A stretch of 5,573 bases of DNA from assembly GCA_027322565.1 (NCBI GenBank), contig DAHVRG010000218.1, positions 1 through 5,573 on the forward strand, written 5' to 3'. Below are positions 1 through 5,573 of the stretch, piece by piece. Both the position numbers and the translations under genes were made by a program. The notes beneath the pieces are model-generated. The model ran no database searches and was not told the DNA's origin. It saw nothing but the letters and a program-made list of their open reading frames with translations. Each line of letters opens with the position of its first letter. The stretch's first letter is position 1. The DNA is from Georgenia sp. Its GTDB lineage: Bacteria; Actinomycetota; Actinomycetes; Actinomycetales; Actinomycetaceae.

Positions 1-2072
<2,072 letters not shown>

Positions 2073-2080
2073 GCACCGGA

Positions 2081-2098
2081 CGGCCACCTCACCGGCCG
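2081..2098. terminator. Weak hairpin between convergent asd and peptidase genes
   Basis: CGGCC (2081-2085) and GGCCG (2094-2098) can form a 5-bp stem with an 8-base loop. It lies between the two stop codons and overlaps the last codons of the minus-strand gene. No T-run follows on either strand, so it would be a weak bidirectional terminator at best. With so much G+C it may be chance. Confidence 0.25.
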
Positions 2099-3951
2099 GG
2101 CAGCCCCAGGTGGCGGCCGACGAAATCGAGCTGGACACGCATCTGGCGCACCCGCTCGTCGGTCACGTGCGACCCGTGCCCCGCGCCGTACTGGTAGAGC
2201 TCGGCGACCTTCCCGCGCTCCCGGAGCGCCCGCGCGTAGTTCTCGACCTGCCGCAGCGGGCAGCGGGGGTCGTTGAGGCCGGCGAGCAGGAGCACCGGGG
2301 CCCGGACGGCATCGACGTAGGTGATCGGGCTCGCCGTCTCGTACGCCTCGGGGACCTCGTCCGGGGTCCCGCCGAAGAGCGCACGGTCGAAGGCCTGGAG
2401 TGAGGCCAGCTCGTCCTCGTACGCCGCCCGGTAGTCCGCGACCGGGATGTCCGCGAGGCCGAGGGACCAGCGGTCCGGCTGCGTGCCCAGCCCGAGCAGG
2501 GTGAGGTACCCGCCCCACGACGCACCGGCGAGCACCGAGCGGGCGGGGTCCACGGTCCCCTCCTTGACGAGGTGCTCGTGGACCGCGGCGATGTCCGCCA
2601 GCTCGGCGAAGCCGACCTGGCCCTCGATCGCGTCCCGCCACGAGGTCCCGTACCCGGTGGACCCGCGGAAGTTGACGCTGAGCACGGCGAACCCGTGGTC
2701 CACCCACGCCGCGAGAGCGGGGGAGAACGCGTCCGAGCGATGGTCCGCGGGGCCGCCGTGCACGTCGACGAGGACCGGATGGGGGGCCCTGCCCACCGAC
2801 GGCAGCCGCAGGAGGGAGTGGATCGTGCCGCCGGGGCCGGGCACGTGGACGTCGCGGACCCCGACGGACGGACGTGGCCGCGGCCCCACCGGGGCGATGA
2901 GGACCTCACTGCTGCGCGTCGTGCGCAGGCTGCGCGGCTCGGCCGCGGAGGACCACGAGTACCACACGTCGCCGTCCGGACGGGCCGTCGCGTCGTCGAC
3001 GGTCCCCTCCGTGGGGCCGACGAGGCCGCTGCGGCCGGTCCGCAGGTCGTGGCGGTAGAGCCGGGTGCGGGCGTCGTGGTCGACGGCGAGCAGCACGGCG
3101 TCCCCCGACGGGTACCAGGTGGCGTCGGCGACCTCGCCGTCGACGTCGAGCGCGAGCTCGCGCCACCCGCCGCTCCCGACGTCCCACACCGCCGCCCGTG
3201 GCGTACCGGTGCGCTCGTGGAGCACGAGTAGCCGGGTGTCCCCCGGCAGCGGGGCGAAGTCGAGCGCCCACAGCCCGCTGCCGGGCCCGTCCCAGAGGTC
3301 GACGACGCGCGCCCCGGTGTCCGCCGCCACGACCCGCAGGGCGGGGTGGCGGGCGTCGCCGCGCTCGGCGTGCCCGACGGCGAGGAGGTTCCCGTCGTCG
3401 CTCAGCGCCGCCGCCTCGGCGTCGTGCTCGCTGCGGTAGAGCAGCACCGGCGCCGAGGACGCCGCGAGCGGACCGAGGAAGACCTGGTGGATCGTCGTGC
3501 CCTGGTCGGGGTCGTTGCGGCCCACCACACCGGTGCCGTCCCGCGCCAGGTGCAGCCCGGCCGAGTAGGCGGCGGGCAGCGGGACCGGGGTCTCCGTCGG
3601 CGCGCCCGGCGGCGACCCGAAGGGCTGACGCCGCCAGCGGCCGTACTCGTCACCGCCCGTGTCGTCGAACCACCACAGCCAGTTCCCCGCCGGGTCGATG
3701 AGGGCCTCGGTGGTGCCCTCCGGGCGGTCCGTCGCCGGGACGAGCCGGCGGGTGCTCGCCAGCCAGGAGTGGACCTGCGGGCGGCCGTCGACCGTGGCGA
3801 CCACGCAGGCGCGGTCCGGGGCGTCGCGTGCCCAGTCGGGCACCTCGACCTCACCGGCCCGGAAACGCTGCTCCCACGCGGGCGGTGGCCACCCGGCACC
3901 GGCCCGCGCGCCGCGCGTGCGCAGGCGCCGACGGCGTGACAACCTCGACAT
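2089..3951 (-). CDS. S9-family (prolyl oligopeptidase-like) serine peptidase
   Basis: This is probably a cytosolic oligopeptidase or acylaminoacyl-peptidase-like enzyme; the substrate cannot be told from sequence. The 620-residue protein has an N-terminal region (about 45-350) of repeated short strand-like segments, consistent with a seven-bladed beta-propeller. A C-terminal alpha/beta-hydrolase domain (about 360-620) follows. The hydrolase shows HGGP at 398-401 (oxyanion region), NFRGSTGYG at 427-435, the nucleophile elbow GASWGG with Ser478, Asp561 in GLNDPRCP and His592 in GAGHG, so the triad is complete. No signal peptide or membrane segment is seen. The first 16 residues carry eight arginines. 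The frame stays open 36 codons further upstream, but I chose the ATG at 3951 because a well-placed promoter -10 would put the transcript start exactly there, and because the upstream stretch crosses into the thioredoxin promoter and start. It is transcribed away from trxA and towards asd. Confidence 0.9.
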   Translation of the reverse strand: MSRLSRRRRLRTRGARAGAGWPPPAWEQRFRAGEVEVPDWARDAPDRACVVATVDGRPQVHSWLASTRRLVPATDRPEGTTEALIDPAGNWLWWFDDTGGDEYGRWRRQPFGSPPGAPTETPVPLPAAYSAGLHLARDGTGVVGRNDPDQGTTIHQVFLGPLAASSAPVLLYRSEHDAEAAALSDDGNLLAVGHAERGDARHPALRVVAADTGARVVDLWDGPGSGLWALDFAPLPGDTRLLVLHERTGTPRAAVWDVGSGGWRELALDVDGEVADATWYPSGDAVLLAVDHDARTRLYRHDLRTGRSGLVGPTEGTVDDATARPDGDVWYSWSSAAEPRSLRTTRSSEVLIAPVGPRPRPSVGVRDVHVPGPGGTIHSLLRLPSVGRAPHPVLVDVHGGPADHRSDAFSPALAAWVDHGFAVLSVNFRGSTGYGTSWRDAIEGQVGFAELADIAAVHEHLVKEGTVDPARSVLAGASWGGYLTLLGLGTQPDRWSLGLADIPVADYRAAYEDELASLQAFDRALFGGTPDEVPEAYETASPITYVDAVRAPVLLLAGLNDPRCPLRQVENYARALRERGKVAELYQYGAGHGSHVTDERVRQMRVQLDFVGRHLGLPGR

Positions 3952-3958
3952 GAGGACA

Positions 3959-3964
3959 AGCGTA
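3959..3964 (-). promoter_or_regulatory. Probable -10 element giving a leaderless transcript for the S9 peptidase
   Basis: On the minus strand TACGCT (fits TANNNT) lies 7 bases before the A of the peptidase ATG at 3951. That spacing places transcription start at the start codon. No Shine-Dalgarno sequence precedes the ATG: the adjacent bases read CTTGTCCTC. Leaderless mRNAs are common in actinomycetes. No good -35 is visible, so this remains inference. Confidence 0.5.
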
Positions 3965-3993
3965 GGTCGACGTCGTGCGCCCGGGACCGCCAC

Positions 3994-4018
3994 GGAATAG
4001 TTGTGGGTGTGGGGTGTT
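3994..4018 (+). promoter_or_regulatory. SigR/SigH-type (disulfide-stress) promoter of the thioredoxin gene
   Basis: GGAATA (3994-3999) and GTT (4016-4018) are separated by 16 bases. This resembles the -35 and -10 of Streptomyces SigR and Mycobacterium SigH promoters (GGAAT, about 17-18 bases, GTT). Transcription would begin near 4024-4027, leaving a short leader of about 26-29 bases before the ATG at 4053. Thioredoxin genes are classic members of these regulons, so position, spacing and target all agree. The GTT is preceded by T rather than the preferred C. Confidence 0.62.
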
Positions 4019-4052
4019 GACCTGTCTGGACACCCCGACGACAGGAGAAGGC

Positions 4053-4427
4053 ATGGCAACCACCGACGTCACCGCGAGCACGCTCGAGCAGACGATCACC
4101 GAGAACGACATCGTGCTCATCGACTTCTGGGCCGACTGGTGCGGTCCGTGCAAGAGCTTCGCACCGGTCTACGAGAAGGCCTCGGAGAAGCACACCGACG
4201 TCGTGTTCGCGAAGGTCGACACCGAGGCCGAGCAGGAGCTCGCCGCCCAGGCCGGGATCACCGCCATCCCGACCCTCATGGCGTTCCGGGAGGGCATCCT
4301 CGTGTTCTCCCAGGCAGGTGCGCTGCCCGGCCCTCAGCTCGAGCAGCTCATCACCCAGGTCAAGGACCTCGACATGGACGAGGTGCGGTCCAAGGTGGCC
4401 GAGGCGCAGGCGCAGCAGCAGGGCTGA
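4053..4427 (+). CDS. trxA: Thioredoxin (Rv1471/TrxB1-like)
   Basis: This is a small cytosolic dithiol/disulfide oxidoreductase that reduces protein disulfides and is itself reduced by thioredoxin reductase. The 124-residue protein has the thioredoxin fold. The active site WCGPC is at 29-33 (Cys30, Cys33), the buried Asp24 is in IDFWADW, and the cis-proline Pro73 is in AIPTL. A polar, glutamine-rich tail of about 15 residues follows the fold. From memory it resembles Mycobacterium tuberculosis Rv1471 (SEKH-DVV-AKVDTEAE, QAGALP) more than the housekeeping TrxC. The ATG at 4053 has AGGAG at 4043-4047, 5 bases upstream; an alternative start further upstream would run through the promoter. The upstream SigR/SigH-like promoter suggests induction by thiol oxidation. 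The next gene starts 53 bases downstream on the same strand and may be co-transcribed. Confidence 0.95.
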   Translation: MATTDVTASTLEQTITENDIVLIDFWADWCGPCKSFAPVYEKASEKHTDVVFAKVDTEAEQELAAQAGITAIPTLMAFREGILVFSQAGALPGPQLEQLITQVKDLDMDEVRSKVAEAQAQQQG

Positions 4428-4440
4428 GCGCCTCGTCGCG

Positions 4441-4458
4441 CTCCCGGTCACGCGGGAG
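4441..4458 (+). terminator. Small GC-rich hairpin between thioredoxin and DUF3152 genes
   Basis: CTCCCG (4441-4446) and CGGGAG (4453-4458) form a 6-bp stem with a 6-base loop in the 53-base gap. There is no T-run after it. It could be a partial terminator, an mRNA end or stability element, or chance. Confidence 0.3.
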
Positions 4459-4470
4459 GAACTCACGGTC

Positions 4471-4476
4471 AGGAGG
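4471..4476 (+). promoter_or_regulatory. Ribosome-binding site of the DUF3152 gene
   Basis: AGGAGG, continuing as AGGAGGTGA, is close to a full anti-Shine-Dalgarno match, 4 bases before the ATG at 4481. The spacing is short but the strength of the match fixes this start. The protein then begins with a signal peptide, which agrees. Confidence 0.75.
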
Positions 4477-4480
4477 TGAC

Positions 4481-5269
4481 ATGGGGCGCGCGCGCTGGGC
4501 GGCGTTGCTGCTGGCGTGCCTCGCCGCGCTCGCCGGTGCGGACGCGCCGACGCCGGGCGTCGAGCCGTCCGACCCCGCGCGGAGCGACGGCGCGAACCTC
4601 CCGCGGGTGCCGCTGCTGCTCGAGGCGTGGCAGCCCCCCGACATCGTCGGCGAGGGCTGGCGGGTGCTCCCCCCGAAGACGCCGGCGGGGGAGGTCGTCC
4701 GCGAGCAGGGCGGTCTGTGGAGCCTGGAGGTGCCCTACGACGCCGGCGGGGAGCTGCGCACCGTGCCCGGTGCGGACCCCGCACCTCGCGAGGCGGACCG
4801 CGTCCTTCGCGTCCGGGTCGAGGTCGAGCGCGGCCTCGGGGTCAACGGTGTGGAGTTCGCCCGCCAGGTGCTCGGCACGCTCAACGACCCGCGCGGCTGG
4901 GGGCACGACGGATCGGTGGCCTTCGCGCGGACCGACGGCGCGGCCGACATCGACCTCACGCTCGCCTCTCCGGCCACGACCGACGCGCTGTGCGCACCGG
5001 TCGACACCGGCGGCCGCGTGTCGTGCGGCCGAGTGGGCTACGCCGTCCTCAACGCCGAGCGTTGGGCGCACGGCGCCGAACCGTTCCTCGCGGCCGGCGG
5101 CACAGTGGCGGAGTACCGGCACTACCTCGTCAACCACGAGGTCGGGCACGTGCTGGGCAACCCGCACGTCCGCTGCCCCGGCCCGGGCGCCGTCGCGCCC
5201 GTCATGGTGCAGCAGACGCTCGGCCTGGACGGCTGCCGTCCCAACGGCTGGCCCGGCGAGGGCGGCTGA
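4481..5269 (+). CDS. Secreted DUF3152-family protein, putative zinc metallopeptidase
   Basis: The 262-residue protein has a signal peptide at 1-22 (basic MGRAR, then a hydrophobic core, likely cut after the ADA at 20-22). A proline-rich spacer follows, then a DUF3152-like domain from about residue 85 to 258. I recognise the family by LRVRVEVERGL, LNDPRGWG, the VGYAVLNAERW segment, YLVNHEVGHVLG and the APVMVQQT-GL-GC-NGWP ending. HEVGHVLGNPH at 219-229 is a complete HExxHxxGxxH: His219, His223 and His229 would bind zinc and Glu220 would be the catalytic base. Met242 in PVM could serve as a metzincin-like Met-turn. Four cysteines (171, 182, 232, 252) could form two disulfides outside the cell. 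A lipobox reading (LLAC, Cys13) is possible but its hydrophobic stretch is too short. The family is actinobacterial and, as far as I know, of unproven function. Substrate is unknown. Confidence 0.88.
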   Translation: MGRARWAALLLACLAALAGADAPTPGVEPSDPARSDGANLPRVPLLLEAWQPPDIVGEGWRVLPPKTPAGEVVREQGGLWSLEVPYDAGGELRTVPGADPAPREADRVLRVRVEVERGLGVNGVEFARQVLGTLNDPRGWGHDGSVAFARTDGAADIDLTLASPATTDALCAPVDTGGRVSCGRVGYAVLNAERWAHGAEPFLAAGGTVAEYRHYLVNHEVGHVLGNPHVRCPGPGAVAPVMVQQTLGLDGCRPNGWPGEGG

Positions 5270-5290
5270 GGTCGCCAGCCCCTGAGACGT

Positions 5291-5325
5291 CGAAAGGCCC
5301 GGAACCAGTGGTTCCGGGCCTTTCG
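5291..5325. terminator. Perfect 17-bp inverted repeat, probable bidirectional terminator
   Basis: The arms 5291-5307 and 5309-5325 are exact reverse complements around a single central G (the real loop would be ACCAGTGGT or slightly smaller). Being symmetrical, it works on both strands. It lies 21 bases after the DUF3152 stop on the plus strand and 2 bases beyond the CCA of the minus-strand tRNA. Each arm ends with CCTTTCG, so the T-run is only three bases and part of the stem, as is usual in high-GC actinomycetes. Confidence 0.85.
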
Positions 5326-5327
5326 CG

Positions 5328-5404
5328 TGGTCGGGGTGGCGGGATTTGAACCCACGACCTCCTCGTCCCGAACGAGGCGCGCTACCAAGCTGCGCCACAC
5401 CCCG
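5328..5404 (-). tRNA. tRNA-Pro, anticodon CGG
   Basis: The minus strand folds as a full cloverleaf. The acceptor arm CGGGGTG pairs with CACCCCG over 7 bp. The D stem is GCGC/GCGC with a 9-base loop, and the anticodon stem is CCTCG/CGAGG with loop TTCGGGA. The variable loop has 5 bases, and the T stem GTGGG/CCCGC carries loop TTCAAAT. The discriminator base is A at 5331, and CCA is encoded at 5330-5328. The anticodon CGG (5370-5368) reads the proline codon CCG, a heavily used codon in high-GC genomes. The length is 74 bases, or 77 with CCA. No anticodon-loop or stem mismatch is seen except one T-G pair in the T stem. Confidence 0.97.
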
Positions 5405-5439
5405 AAAAGCTAGAGGCCCCTGCGAACAAGAGCCGATTC

Positions 5440-5466
5440 AGGATACCGCCCCAACCCTGATCTCAA
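5440..5466 (-). promoter_or_regulatory. Probable promoter of tRNA-Pro
   Basis: On the minus strand TTGAGA (5466-5461) and TATCCT (5445-5440) resemble vegetative -35 and -10 boxes. The 15-base spacer is shorter than ideal. Transcription would start near 5433, giving a 5' leader of about 29 bases to be removed by RNase P before mature position 1 at 5404. Confidence 0.42.
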
Positions 5467-5573
5467 CCAATCTGGGGTCGCTTAATCGCGACAGTATTCT
5501 TTCCCAGCACAGCCGCACCAATCATTTGCGAGCTGTAAGCGTCACCAAACTCGCCTCCGGACGGCACGCAAAC
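5463..5573 (-). CDS. Possible C-terminal end of an unidentified protein (runs off window)
   Basis: A minus-strand frame is open from the window edge for 36 codons to a TGA at 5465-5463. The translation contains GDAYSSQMIGAAVLGKNTVAI, of mixed composition, which looks more protein-like than the other frames here; those are closed early or rich in basic residues. Third positions are only about half G/C, unlike every other gene in the window. I do not recognise the family, and 36 codons open by chance is quite possible at this G+C. If real, it would be read in the same direction as the tRNA and end about 59 bases before it. Confidence 0.2.
   Translation of the reverse strand, partial: VCVPSGGEFGDAYSSQMIGAAVLGKNTVAIKRPQIG

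Larger units (their letters stand above)
5405..5573. other. Lower-GC segment beyond the tRNA 5' end
   Basis: About 94 of these 169 bases are G or C (about 56 %), against well over 70 % elsewhere. It contains the likely tRNA promoter, a 5-bp inverted repeat (GTCGC 5477-5481 with GCGAC 5488-5492, loop TTAATC) and the possible partial frame listed separately. No integrase, transposon end or direct repeat of the tRNA is visible in it. Confidence 0.6.

Noticed and set aside
4017..4040. TTGACC at 4017-4022 as a vegetative -35 for trxA
   Set aside because: No acceptable -10 lies 16-19 bases downstream; that interval is GC-rich up to the ribosome-binding site.
4021..4045. CCTGTC/GACAGG inverted repeat overlapping the trxA ribosome-binding site, a possible thermosensor or riboswitch-like hairpin
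   Set aside because: It has only 6 bp with a 13-base loop, and the left arm lies at or before the predicted transcription start, so it would hardly be in the mRNA.
3952..4059. 36-residue N-terminal extension of the S9 peptidase from an ATG at 4059
   Set aside because: It would start inside trxA and run through its promoter, has no ribosome-binding site, and does not resemble a signal peptide or domain.
3402..4784. 460-codon minus-strand frame spanning the peptidase N-terminus, trxA and the DUF3152 start
   Set aside because: It is arginine/proline/alanine-rich shadow coding that crosses three well-supported features and two promoters.
4469..5398. 309-codon minus-strand frame opposite the DUF3152 gene, beginning inside the tRNA
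   Set aside because: Its N-terminus is translated from tRNA-Pro and the terminator; it is a typical false call next to tRNA genes.
5477..5492. GTCGC-TTAATC-GCGAC inverted repeat as operator or terminator
   Set aside because: A 5-bp stem is too short, there is no T-run, and it falls inside the possible partial frame.

Overview
The window is high-GC DNA (clearly above 70 % G+C over most of its length) with tightly packed genes and G/C-biased third codon positions. An aspartokinase gene with an internal in-frame start is followed directly by asd. The window also holds an Rv1471-like thioredoxin with a SigR/SigH-type promoter, a DUF3152 protein and a likely leaderless promoter. Together these point to an actinomycete of the corynebacterial/mycobacterial/pseudonocardial kind. 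The genus is inference; I cannot fix it from the sequence alone.

Layout. (1) 1-2072, plus strand: the 3' part of lysC (aspartate kinase), overlapping asd (aspartate-semialdehyde dehydrogenase) by four bases. This is the first two steps of the aspartate pathway, leading to lysine, meso-diaminopimelate, threonine and methionine. A second start inside lysC, at 481, with its own Shine-Dalgarno sequence should make the separate regulatory beta subunit. (2) 2089-3951, minus strand, converging on asd across a 16-base gap: a cytosolic S9-family (prolyl oligopeptidase-like) serine peptidase with a complete Ser/Asp/His triad. (3) 3952-4052: a short divergent promoter region, with a probable leaderless promoter for the peptidase and a SigR/SigH-type promoter for the gene on the other side. 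(4) 4053-4427, plus strand: thioredoxin with WCGPC. (5) 4481-5269, plus strand: a secreted DUF3152 protein with a full HExxHxxGxxH zinc-peptidase signature and four cysteines after the signal peptide. (6) 5291-5325: a perfect 17-bp inverted repeat, probably a terminator serving both the DUF3152 gene and the tRNA facing it. (7) 5328-5404, minus strand: tRNA-Pro(CGG) with an encoded CCA. (8) 5405-5573: about 56 % G+C, holding a probable tRNA promoter and perhaps the 3' end of another gene. The composition shift may mark the edge of acquired DNA.

Most of the window is ordinary core chromosome. I see no new multi-gene system such as a defence island, CRISPR array, phage or transposon. The points most worth a second look are the redox-stress promoter of the thioredoxin, the metzincin-like DUF3152 protein next to it, the leaderless start of the peptidase, the internal lysC start, and the composition break at the tRNA.
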